Position numbers and translations under genes: made by a program
Assembly: GCA_017613815.1 (NCBI GenBank)
Contig: JAGADB010000128.1
Span: 1 to 11,442, forward strand
Length of the DNA stretch: 11,442 bases
Direction: 5' to 3'
From: Clostridia bacterium
Lineage (GTDB): Bacteria; Bacillota; Clostridia; Oscillospirales; CAG-382
Notes under the pieces: model-generated
What the model saw: only the letters and a program-made list of their open reading frames with translations
Database searches by the model: none
Told to the model about the DNA's origin: nothing
In this document: positions 1-6,521 of the stretch, one piece after another
Position numbering within the stretch: position 1 is the first letter of the stretch
How the letters are laid out: each line of letters opens with the position of its first letter

Positions 1-237
1 AACTTGGCAAAGCAGATTAATTTAAAATACACGCGCGACATTTCCGAAGCGAAAGCGGCGGTGGCGGACGGAAGCGCGGACTGCGCGTTTCTCATCAATC
101 CCACAAAGGTTTCGGACATCAAAAACGTCTCTCTTGCGGGCGACAAGATGCCGCAGAAATCGACTTACTTTTATCCGAAGCTCATTACGGGGCTTGTCAT
201 GAACGAACTTGTTCCCCTTACAGTTTTTAACAAATAA
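1..237 (+). CDS. DUF1015 family protein, C-terminal fragment (5' end outside window)
   Basis: The frame is open from base 1 (Asn-Leu-Ala-Lys...) to a TAA at 235-237, giving 78 codons with no start of its own, so this is the 3' end of a longer gene. The C-terminal signature of DUF1015 (PF06245) is clear: 'FLINPTKVSDIKNV', then 'GDKMPQKSTYFYPKL' and 'TGLVMNEL', which is close to how full-length members end. The biochemical function of the family is not established. From general knowledge, members in Clostridia often lie near serine biosynthesis genes, but nothing upstream can be seen here. The gene ends 17 bp before valS on the same strand, so the two are probably co-transcribed. The TTG at 4-6 could be read as a start but has no Shine-Dalgarno site and would cut into a conserved domain. 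Confidence 0.85.
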   Translation, partial: NLAKQINLKYTRDISEAKAAVADGSADCAFLINPTKVSDIKNVSLAGDKMPQKSTYFYPKLITGLVMNELVPLTVFNK

Positions 238-254
238 AGAAAGAAGGCCGGAAA

Positions 255-2873
255 ATGCCAAAAGAACTTGAAAAAAGCTACAATCCCAAAAATATTGAGG
301 ACAGAATATACAAGACGTGGAACGACGGAAAATATTTCGAGCCGTCTTCCGACTCCAAAAAGGAGCCGTACACGATAGTTATCCCGCCGCCCAACGTTAC
401 GGGACAGCTTCACATGGGACATGCCCTCGACGAGACGCTTCAGGACATTCTCATCCGCTACAAGAGGATGAGCGGATACGACGCGTTATGGGTGCCCGGC
501 ACAGACCATGCCGGAATCGCAACTCAAATCAAGGTTGAGGAAAACTTGCGCGTAAACGAGGGGCTCACGAGGTACGACCTCGGCAGAGACGCGTTTCTTG
601 AGAGAGTCTGGGATTGGAAAAACAGGTTCGGCGACAGAATTATAAATCAGCTCAAAAAGCTCGGCTGCTCGTGCGACTGGACGAGAGAGCGCTTCACTAT
701 GGACGAGGGCTGCTCCAAAGCCGTCCGCGAGGTTTTCGTAAACCTTTACAACAAAGGGCTCATTTACCGCGGACACAGAATTGCGAACTGGTGCCCCCAC
801 TGCAAGACGGCGCTTTCCGACGCGGAAGTCGACAATCCCGAGCAGGAAGGCTTCTACTGGCACATTAAATACAAAATAAAGGACAGCGACGAGTACATCG
901 TTATCGCGACGACGCGTCCCGAGACGATGTTCGGAGACACGGCGATAGCCGTAAACCCCAACGACGGGAGGTACAGACATCTTGTCGGAAAATACGCAAT
1001 TCTCCCCTTCTTAAACCGCGAAATTCCGATAATCACCGACGATTACGCCGACGTCGAAAAGGGTACGGGATGCGTTAAAATCACACCGGCGCACGACCCG
1101 AACGATTTCCTCGTAGGAGAGCGGCACAATCTCGAACAGATAAACATTATGAACGACGACGCGACGCTAAATGAGGTCGCAGGCCGTTTTGCGGGAATGG
1201 ACAGATACGAGGCGAGAGACGCCGTCGTAAAGGAACTCAAGGAAATGGGCATACTTTTAAAAGTCGAGCCGACAGTCCACAACGTCGGAGTATGCTACCG
1301 CTGCGGCACGACGGTCGAGCCGCTCATTTCGGACCAGTGGTTCGTTAAAATGGCGCCGCTTGCGAAGCCCGCTATTGAGGCGGTAAGAGACGGCCGGATA
1401 AAGTTCGTTCCCGAAAATCAGGCGAAAAAATATTTCAACTGGATGGAAAACATTCACGACTGGTGCATTTCCCGTCAGCTCTGGTGGGGACACAGAATTC
1501 CCGCGTTCTACTGCGACGACTGCGGCGAAACGGTCGTTTCAAAAGAAGACGTCAAAACCTGTCCCAAGTGCGGAAAACCCATGCGGCAGGACGAGGACGT
1601 GCTCGACACGTGGTTTTCGTCGGCGCTATGGCCGTTCTCTACGCTCGGCTGGCCCGAAAAGACCGCCGACCTTGAGCGCTTTTATCCCACGTCGACGCTC
1701 GTTACGGGATACGACATAATCACGTTCTGGGTATCGAGAATGATTTTCTCGGGGCTCGAACACACGGGAAAAGCTCCGTTTGACACGGTGCTTATTCACG
1801 GACTTGTGAGAGACGAGCTCGGCAGAAAGATGTCGAAATCCCTCGGAAACGGCGTGGACCCGCTTGAAGTTATCGACAAATACGGCGCTGACGCGCTTAG
1901 ATTTACCCTCGTTACCGGCAACGCGCCCGGCAACGATATGAGATATTCCGACAAAAAGGTCGAGGCCTCCGGCAACTTTGCAAACAAAATCTGGAACGCA
2001 TCAAGGTTTATGCTTATGAACCTCGAGGACGGCGTAAAACCCGAACTTCCCGATTCCTTGAACCTCGAAGACAAGTGGGTTGTCTCGAAATTCAACACGG
2101 CGGTAAGGGAAATCACCGCAAATCTTGACAAATTCGAGCTCGGCGTGGCTTCGGCAAAGATTTACGAGTTCTTCTGGGACGTTCTGTGCGACTGGTACAT
2201 TGAACTCATAAAGCCGCGGCTCTTTGAAAAGGGCACTCAGTCGAACAGAAATGCGCAAAGCGTGCTTCTCTATATTTTAAGCGGCGCTCTTAAACTGCTT
2301 CACCCGTTTATGCCGTTCATCACGGAGGAAATATGGTCGCACATAGGTTTTGAAAAGCCGCTTATAGTTTCAGAGTGGCCGGAATACGACGAAAAACTTA
2401 ATTTTTCAAGCGACGAAAAGGCGATGGAAAAGATAATCGACGCGATACGCTCTATAAGAAACGTGCGCGCGCAGATGAACGTTCCGCCGTCAAGAAAAGC
2501 GAAGTTATACATCGTTTCCGATTTCAAGGACAGCTTCAACGGGGACACGGCGGTGTTCTTTACAAAGCTTGCATCGGCAAGCGGCGTGGAATTTGTCGAT
2601 TCCTACTCGGCTTCGGGCTCGGTAAGCGTTGTTTCGCAGGGTGCGAAAATGTTTATTCCGATGTCTGAAATAGTCGACGTCGAAAAGGAACGCGCGCGTC
2701 TTGAAAAGGAAAAGGAGACGGCGCTTTCCGAAATAGAAAGGGTTACAAAGAAACTCAATAACCCCTCGTTTACCGAAAAGGCGCCGAAAGCCGTCGTTGA
2801 CGAGGAAAGAGCAAAGCTCGAAAAGTACACGGCGATGCTGAAAAGCGTTGAAGAAATGCTTGAAAATCTATAA
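255..2873 (+). CDS. valS: Valine--tRNA ligase (ValRS)
   Basis: Class Ia aminoacyl-tRNA synthetase that charges tRNA-Val with valine in the cytoplasm. It has 872 residues, close to the usual ~880. Landmarks in order: the HIGH-type motif HMGH at 53-56 after 'PPPNVTGQL'; a CxxC at 180/183; the CP1 editing-domain signature 'TTRPETMFGDTA' from 219, which hydrolyses Thr-tRNA-Val; a second CxxC at 347/350; a pair at 420/423 and 436/439 typical of zinc knuckles in this family; 'DVLDTWFSS' in the catalytic core; KMSKS at 525-529; the anticodon-binding helical domain; and a C-terminal Lys/Glu-rich coiled coil from about 806 to 872 with the usual 'FTEKAPKAVVDEE' segment. The ATG follows a GAAGG site (243-247) by 7 nt. 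No T-box leader fits in the 17-bp gap to DUF1015; one could lie upstream of that gene. All key motifs are intact. Confidence 0.99.
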   Translation: MPKELEKSYNPKNIEDRIYKTWNDGKYFEPSSDSKKEPYTIVIPPPNVTGQLHMGHALDETLQDILIRYKRMSGYDALWVPGTDHAGIATQIKVEENLRVNEGLTRYDLGRDAFLERVWDWKNRFGDRIINQLKKLGCSCDWTRERFTMDEGCSKAVREVFVNLYNKGLIYRGHRIANWCPHCKTALSDAEVDNPEQEGFYWHIKYKIKDSDEYIVIATTRPETMFGDTAIAVNPNDGRYRHLVGKYAILPFLNREIPIITDDYADVEKGTGCVKITPAHDPNDFLVGERHNLEQINIMNDDATLNEVAGRFAGMDRYEARDAVVKELKEMGILLKVEPTVHNVGVCYRCGTTVEPLISDQWFVKMAPLAKPAIEAVRDGRIKFVPENQAKKYFNWMENIHDWCISRQLWWGHRIPAFYCDDCGETVVSKEDVKTCPKCGKPMRQDEDVLDTWFSSALWPFSTLGWPEKTADLERFYPTSTLVTGYDIITFWVSRMIFSGLEHTGKAPFDTVLIHGLVRDELGRKMSKSLGNGVDPLEVIDKYGADALRFTLVTGNAPGNDMRYSDKKVEASGNFANKIWNASRFMLMNLEDGVKPELPDSLNLEDKWVVSKFNTAVREITANLDKFELGVASAKIYEFFWDVLCDWYIELIKPRLFEKGTQSNRNAQSVLLYILSGALKLLHPFMPFITEEIWSHIGFEKPLIVSEWPEYDEKLNFSSDEKAMEKIIDAIRSIRNVRAQMNVPPSRKAKLYIVSDFKDSFNGDTAVFFTKLASASGVEFVDSYSASGSVSVVSQGAKMFIPMSEIVDVEKERARLEKEKETALSEIERVTKKLNNPSFTEKAPKAVVDEERAKLEKYTAMLKSVEEMLENL

Positions 2874-2883
2874 TAAAAGGCAC

Positions 2884-2916
2884 AAAAAAGCCCTCGTTTT
2901 CACGAGGGTTTTTTTA
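2884..2916. terminator. Bidirectional intrinsic terminator between valS and the GNAT gene
   Basis: A perfect 7-bp stem CCCTCGT/ACGAGGG (2891-2897 with 2902-2908) closes a 4-nt TTTC loop. A run of A's (2884-2889) lies on one side and a run of T's (2909-2915) on the other, so the hairpin has a U-tract in both directions. It lies in the 44-bp gap between the convergent ends of valS (+) and the acetyltransferase gene (-) and probably stops both transcripts. Confidence 0.92.
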
Positions 2917-2917
2917 T

Positions 2918-3505
2918 TTATTTCAATATATCCGAAACGTCTGTTTCGGGAAACGGTACGACGGGCGGCATATTTTTCCTTCTTTTTCCTATAGTTTTTG
3001 AAAAAACCGTCATATTATACCATTTTCCGAACTTATATCCGCATTTTTCGAGCGTTCCGACCTTTTTATAGCCCATGTGCATATGAAATCCGACGCTTAC
3101 GTTATCCTGGTGCTTGTCGGGAATTTTTGCGTTTGTAACGCAGGCAAAGAGGTTAACTATTCCCTGCTTTTGTGCTGTTTTTTCAAGCGCTTGGTAAAGA
3201 ATTTTACCTATTCCCCTGCCTCTGAACTCCTCTTTTACGTAAATGCTTGTCTCGGCGGACCAGTCGTACGCGCGCCTTGCCTTGAATCTGCCAAGATACG
3301 CGTATCCGACGATTTCGTCTTTATCGAGGGATACGATATACGGATAGTTTTCAAGTGTTGTCTTTATGCGGTTTTTGAATTCCTTTACAGTCGGCACGTC
3401 ATATTCGAAGGTTATCGCGGTTTTCTTGACGTAGGGTGCGTAAATATCGCGCAGTTTTCTTGCGTCTTCGGGCGATGCTATGCGCAGTTTAATCTTATTT
3501 TTCAT
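2918..3505 (-). CDS. GNAT-family N-acetyltransferase, phosphinothricin acetyltransferase-like
   Basis: A 195-residue GCN5-related acetyltransferase, predicted to move an acetyl group from acetyl-CoA to an amine. The best fit is the phosphinothricin/methionine-sulfoximine acetyltransferase branch (Pat/MnaT type). Support: the N-terminal 'LRIASPEDARKLRDIYAPYV' followed by 'TAITFEYDVPT'; 'IVGYAYLGRFKARRAYDWSAE' at about 65-85; the acetyl-CoA pyrophosphate loop R95-G-R-G-I-G100; and 'GFHMHMGYKKVGTLEKCGYKFGKWYNM' near the end. A ~22-residue tail rich in Lys and Pro follows the domain. The true substrate cannot be told from sequence; many such proteins act on amino-acid analogues. The ATG lies 1 nt after the nadE stop (TAA-G-ATG) with no recognisable Shine-Dalgarno, which points to translational coupling to nadE. 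It is the last gene of the trmB-nadE unit. Confidence 0.93.
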   Translation of the reverse strand: MKNKIKLRIASPEDARKLRDIYAPYVKKTAITFEYDVPTVKEFKNRIKTTLENYPYIVSLDKDEIVGYAYLGRFKARRAYDWSAETSIYVKEEFRGRGIGKILYQALEKTAQKQGIVNLFACVTNAKIPDKHQDNVSVGFHMHMGYKKVGTLEKCGYKFGKWYNMTVFSKTIGKRRKNMPPVVPFPETDVSDILK

Positions 3506-3506
3506 C

Positions 3507-5459
3507 TTACAGTCTGTCGATTATCTCCGCCCAGTCGGCAAAATCGGCGTCGCTCGCCATAATCCATTCGCCTTTGGGCGAAAGTCCCACGCTGCCTATT
3601 TTTATGCCGTCGGGCGAGCAGTTTCTCTTGAACTGCTGGGTAAAGAAGCGTCTGCAGAACACTTTCAGCCACTTCTTTACGGTTTCGGCGTCAAATTCGT
3701 CTTCAAACGCGCGGTTTGCCAGAACGTATATCTTTTCGGGCGAAAAACCGTATCTTACCGCGTAATACGTAAAGAAATCGTGAAGCGCGTACGGGCCCAC
3801 CGAGTCCTCGGTCTTCTGAGTCATCTTTCCGTCTTTATCGGGCGGAAGAAGCTCGGGGCTTATCGGCGTTGCGGCGATATCTTTAAGAATTTCGCCCGCT
3901 TTTTCTCCGAAAATACCGCTTTCGGCAATAGTTTCAATCATCCATCTGAGCAGCGTTTTGGGAACTCCCGAATTTACGCCGTACATGCTCATATGGTCTC
4001 CGTTATAGGTGCACCAGCCGAGCGCGATTTCGCTCAAATCTCCCGTGCCGCACACGAGGGCGTTATTTTTATTCGCAACGTCCATCAAAATCTGCGTGCG
4101 TTCCCTTGCCTGCGCGTTTTCATACGTTACGTCGTGAACCTCCGCGTCGTGTCCGATATCCTCAAAGTGTTTGAGGCAGGATTCCTTTATGCTTATCTCC
4201 CTTGTCTCGATTCCGAGCTCTTTCATGAGGTTCCATGCGTTATCGTGCGTTCTCGACGTGGTTCCGAAGCCCGGCATGGTAATTCCTATCACGTTTTCGC
4301 TCTTTCTTCCGAGTTTTTCCATCGCCTTTACCGAAACAAGCAGCGCAAGCGTAGAGTCAAGGCCTCCCGAAACGCCGACTATTGCCTTTTCGGCGGCTTT
4401 TTGAAGGCGTTTTTCAAGTCCCGCAACCTGCATATCGAATATTGCAAGGCAGCGTTTTTTAAGTTCCTCTTTATCGGACGGAACGAAGGGCATTTTCTTT
4501 ATTTTTGCGAGTTTTCCGTCGGAGCGGAGTTTGGATTTATACGGATTTACGCCGTAAAGTCTTACGTTCTGCACGTCTCTGTCGCAAAACAGTTTTTTCG
4601 CTTCCGCGGAAAAGTCCTTTTTCTTTATTTTATCCGCTTTTATCTTTCCCAGATCGACGTCGGAAAAAAGAATATAGTCTCCGTCGATGAAATTTTCGTT
4701 TTCGGATACGATTTTGCCGTTTTCGGCGACAATGCTTTTTCCCGAGTAAACCGCGTCGGACGTGGATTCGCTTTTTCCCGCCGAAACGCATGCGTACACG
4801 TTAATTCCCTTTGAAGAAAGGCTCTTTGCCTCGTTTAAGGCAAATTCCCTCTTTGCGACGATTTCCTTACTTGCGCAGATATTGAAGACAATCTGCGCTC
4901 CGCAAAGCGAAAGGTATGCTCCCGTATTTACGGGTGCGCCGAGGGTATCCCCCGCTTCGACGGCAAACTTTACTCCCTCTTTGCCTTCGAGCACTATATA
5001 CGGGGAAACCGGGATTTTATACGACGGGTAAACACCTATTTCTTCCGACATTATCTCTTTTATTCCGAGTTCGTCGGGTGAAGAAAACCATCTTTTTTCG
5101 CTTTCGGAGAGGAGCGTTTTGGGAATCAATGCGCAAATTCTGCCGCCGCTGAAAACGCACGCGCAGTCAAAGAGTTTTCCCCCGATCTGCAAAGGCGCGC
5201 CCGCGATGATTACAGCGTCGACGTCTTCCGAAAGATGCGCGATTTTATTCAAGGAAAGCACCGCGTTTTCAAGAAGCGTTTTCTGGAAGAACAGGTCGGC
5301 GCAGGTGTATCCCGTAACGGAAAGCTCGGGGAAAACTATAAAATCCGCCTTTTTTTCGTTTGCTTCCTTTATTTTTCCGATTATTTTTTCGGTATTTTCC
5401 TTTACGCCGCCCACCGACACTTCCGGCACGGCAAGCGCTATTCTTGCATAATCAAACAT
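3507..5459 (-). CDS. nadE: NAD+ synthetase, glutamine-dependent two-domain type with a degenerate glutaminase site
   Basis: Last step of NAD+ synthesis: amidation of nicotinic acid adenine dinucleotide using ATP. At 650 residues it has the full two-domain length. The C-terminal synthetase domain looks intact: P-loop SGGLDS at 364-369, 'YENAQARERTQILMD' at 446-460, 'GTGDLSEIALGWCTYNGDHMS' from 471, 'EDSVGPYALHDFF' from 551, and 'FFTQQFKRNCSPDGIKIGS' near the end. The N-terminal nitrilase-fold domain keeps Glu45 ('FPELSVTGYT') and Lys114 ('IPKT'), but the cysteine elbow, normally like 'VEICEDLWVP', reads 'VEAGDTLGAP', so Gly170 stands at the catalytic cysteine. The loop after Lys114, normally like 'LPNYREFYEKR', is about four residues short ('LLSESEKR'). 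I infer loss of glutamine hydrolysis with ammonia-dependent activity retained. The start follows a GGGAAG site; the gene lies 18 bp after trmB and 1 bp before the GNAT gene. Confidence 0.97.
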   Translation of the reverse strand: MFDYARIALAVPEVSVGGVKENTEKIIGKIKEANEKKADFIVFPELSVTGYTCADLFFQKTLLENAVLSLNKIAHLSEDVDAVIIAGAPLQIGGKLFDCACVFSGGRICALIPKTLLSESEKRWFSSPDELGIKEIMSEEIGVYPSYKIPVSPYIVLEGKEGVKFAVEAGDTLGAPVNTGAYLSLCGAQIVFNICASKEIVAKREFALNEAKSLSSKGINVYACVSAGKSESTSDAVYSGKSIVAENGKIVSENENFIDGDYILFSDVDLGKIKADKIKKKDFSAEAKKLFCDRDVQNVRLYGVNPYKSKLRSDGKLAKIKKMPFVPSDKEELKKRCLAIFDMQVAGLEKRLQKAAEKAIVGVSGGLDSTLALLVSVKAMEKLGRKSENVIGITMPGFGTTSRTHDNAWNLMKELGIETREISIKESCLKHFEDIGHDAEVHDVTYENAQARERTQILMDVANKNNALVCGTGDLSEIALGWCTYNGDHMSMYGVNSGVPKTLLRWMIETIAESGIFGEKAGEILKDIAATPISPELLPPDKDGKMTQKTEDSVGPYALHDFFTYYAVRYGFSPEKIYVLANRAFEDEFDAETVKKWLKVFCRRFFTQQFKRNCSPDGIKIGSVGLSPKGEWIMASDADFADWAEIIDRL

Positions 5460-5477
5460 TTTTCAACACTTCCCTTT

Positions 5478-6143
5478 TCAAAGCATATTCGTTTCTTTTT
5501 CGGACTTTTTTACCTTTCCGACAAGTCTGTTTATCGAAAAACCCTTTGCGGAAAAATTATCCTCGTATTCCGTATGTATATTATCCTTTTCGTATTCGGA
5601 ATTATGTAAATCAAAACACACGTCGGACAGTTCTATTCCCGCTTTTTCGAACTGTTCGAGCGAAAAGTCGAAAAGCGGACGGTTATCCGTTTTGAAGTAT
5701 ATTTTTCCTCCGTCTTTTATGATTTTTTTATAAATTTCAAGGAATGATATAAACGTAAGTCTTCTTTTTGCGTGTCTTTTTTTCGGCCACGGGTCGGAAA
5801 AATTAAGGTAAATTTCGTCTATCTCGTTTTCGTCGAAAATCTCGCAAAGTCTCGACGCGTCGTCGCAGATAAAAAAGACGTTTTTAAGCTCGTCGTTCTT
5901 TACCTTCTCCATTGCAAGCACAATTACGTCCGGCACCTTTTCAAAGCCTATATACAGTTTTTCCGGATTTCTTTTTGCGTTTTCAAGTATAAATCTGCCT
6001 TTTCCGCAGCCGATTTCTATACTTATTTCCCTGTTTTCCGAAAATTCCTTCCATTTGCCTTTATTTGTCTCGGGTTCCTTTATGAATATTTCGGAGCACG
6101 CTTCCATTCTCTTTTTTCCGTTTTTCTTTTTTCGCATCCGCAT
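5478..6143 (-). CDS. trmB: tRNA (guanine-N7-)-methyltransferase
   Basis: SAM-dependent methylation of G46 in the tRNA variable loop (m7G46). From the chosen start it has 221 residues, in line with Gram-positive TrmB proteins (about 210-220). Motifs: SAM-binding 'IEIGCGKGRF' at about 42-51, 'YIGFEK' at 64-69, the family signature 'NFSDPWPKKRHAKRRL' at 114-129, 'TDNRPLFD' at 152-159, and the C-terminal 'TEYEDNFSAKG' at 191-201, which contributes to substrate binding. The frame stays open to an ATG at 6224, but the start at 6143 is preferred: it has an AAAGGAGT site 8 nt upstream, and the protein then begins 'MRMRKKK', as TrmB proteins of Bacillota usually do. It is the first gene of the trmB-nadE-GNAT unit and is visibly AT-richer than valS. 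No convincing promoter was found in the 111-bp divergent gap. Confidence 0.96.
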   Translation of the reverse strand: MRMRKKKNGKKRMEACSEIFIKEPETNKGKWKEFSENREISIEIGCGKGRFILENAKRNPEKLYIGFEKVPDVIVLAMEKVKNDELKNVFFICDDASRLCEIFDENEIDEIYLNFSDPWPKKRHAKRRLTFISFLEIYKKIIKDGGKIYFKTDNRPLFDFSLEQFEKAGIELSDVCFDLHNSEYEKDNIHTEYEDNFSAKGFSINRLVGKVKKSEKETNML

Positions 6144-6170
6144 TGAGCGATACTCCTTTGAACGTATAAA
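6143..6170 (+). promoter_or_regulatory. Possible promoter for the DUF378 gene
   Basis: TTGAGC (6143-6148) and TATAAA (6165-6170) are separated by 16 bp on the plus strand. The -10 matches consensus at 5 of 6 positions and the -35 at 4 of 6. Transcription would start about 75-80 bp before the DUF378 start, and the element would overlap the trmB translation start. This is a weak call, made mainly because the gene needs a promoter in the 111-bp gap. Confidence 0.25.
6152..6159 (-). promoter_or_regulatory. Shine-Dalgarno site that fixes the trmB start
   Basis: On the minus strand this reads AAAGGAGT, 8 nt before the ATG at 6143-6141. The upstream in-frame ATG at 6224 would add 27 residues that do not resemble TrmB and would place this site inside the coding region, so the site argues for the shorter protein. 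Confidence 0.85.
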
Positions 6171-6254
6171 AATTCTCTTTGTGTAAATAATACTTTCAGA
6201 ATGAGAAAGATTTCTCTTTTTCATTTGTCATAAGAAATTAAGGAGATGAAATAA

Positions 6255-6473
6255 ATGCTTGACAGAACAGCCCTTATTCTTTCCATTATCGGAGCCATAA
6301 ACTGGGGCAGCATCGGTCTTTTCCAGTTTGACCTCGTCGCCTGGCTCTTCGGCGGTCAGGACAACGTCATAAGCAGAATTATTTACGTTATTGTCGGTCT
6401 TGCGGGTCTTTGGTGCATCTCGCTCTTATTCAGGGAGAGAAGCGCGATTTCCGACGGAGAAGAACATTTATAA
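6255..6473 (+). CDS. DUF378 family small membrane protein
   Basis: A 72-residue protein with two predicted membrane segments, about residues 5-32 (hydrophobic with the family motif 'INWGSIGLFQFDLVAWLFG') and 40-59 ('SRIIYVIVGLAGLWCISLLF'), followed by a short charged tail. The motif and the 'SRIIYVIVGLAGL' segment match DUF378 (YuzA-like) proteins, which are usually 60-80 residues and of unknown function. The start is well supported: AAGGAGA at 6240-6246, 8 nt before the ATG. It is a single-gene unit, divergent from trmB and convergent with dnaA, closed by a strong hairpin. Membrane location is inferred from hydrophobicity; no role can be assigned. Confidence 0.92.
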   Translation: MLDRTALILSIIGAINWGSIGLFQFDLVAWLFGGQDNVISRIIYVIVGLAGLWCISLLFRERSAISDGEEHL

Positions 6474-6487
6474 TTCCGTGAAAATAC

Positions 6488-6519
6488 AGGAAAGCGGTTT
6501 CGCTTTCCTTTATTTTTTT
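6488..6519 (+). terminator. Intrinsic terminator after the DUF378 gene (also faces the dnaA 3' end)
   Basis: A perfect 9-bp stem AGGAAAGCG/CGCTTTCCT (6488-6496 with 6501-6509) with a GTTT loop, followed by TTATTTTTTTA on the plus strand. It lies between the DUF378 stop (6473) and the dnaA stop (6522-6524). In the dnaA direction the sequence after the hairpin is only weakly T-rich (GTATTTT), so it may terminate dnaA less well. Confidence 0.92.
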
Positions 6520-6521
6520 AC

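Noticed and set aside
238..254. T-box or other leader regulating valS
   Set aside because: Only 17 bp separate valS from the preceding gene, and they hold just a Shine-Dalgarno site. Any T-box would lie before the upstream gene, outside the window.
3480..4814. A 444-codon open frame on the plus strand, antisense to nadE
   Set aside because: It mirrors a strongly conserved gene, its product is rich in Arg, Phe, Tyr and Val with no recognisable domain, and it has no ribosome binding site. It stays open because nadE uses few codons whose reverse complement is a stop.
6203..6216. GAGAAA-GA-TTTCTC palindrome followed by T's as a terminator
   Set aside because: The stem is 6 bp, AT-rich, with a 2-nt loop. 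It lies in a divergent promoter region where no transcript needs to end.
6144..6224. 27-residue N-terminal extension of TrmB from an upstream ATG
   Set aside because: The downstream ATG at 6143 has a strong AAAGGAGT site and gives the usual 'MRMR' start, while the extension matches nothing expected of the family.
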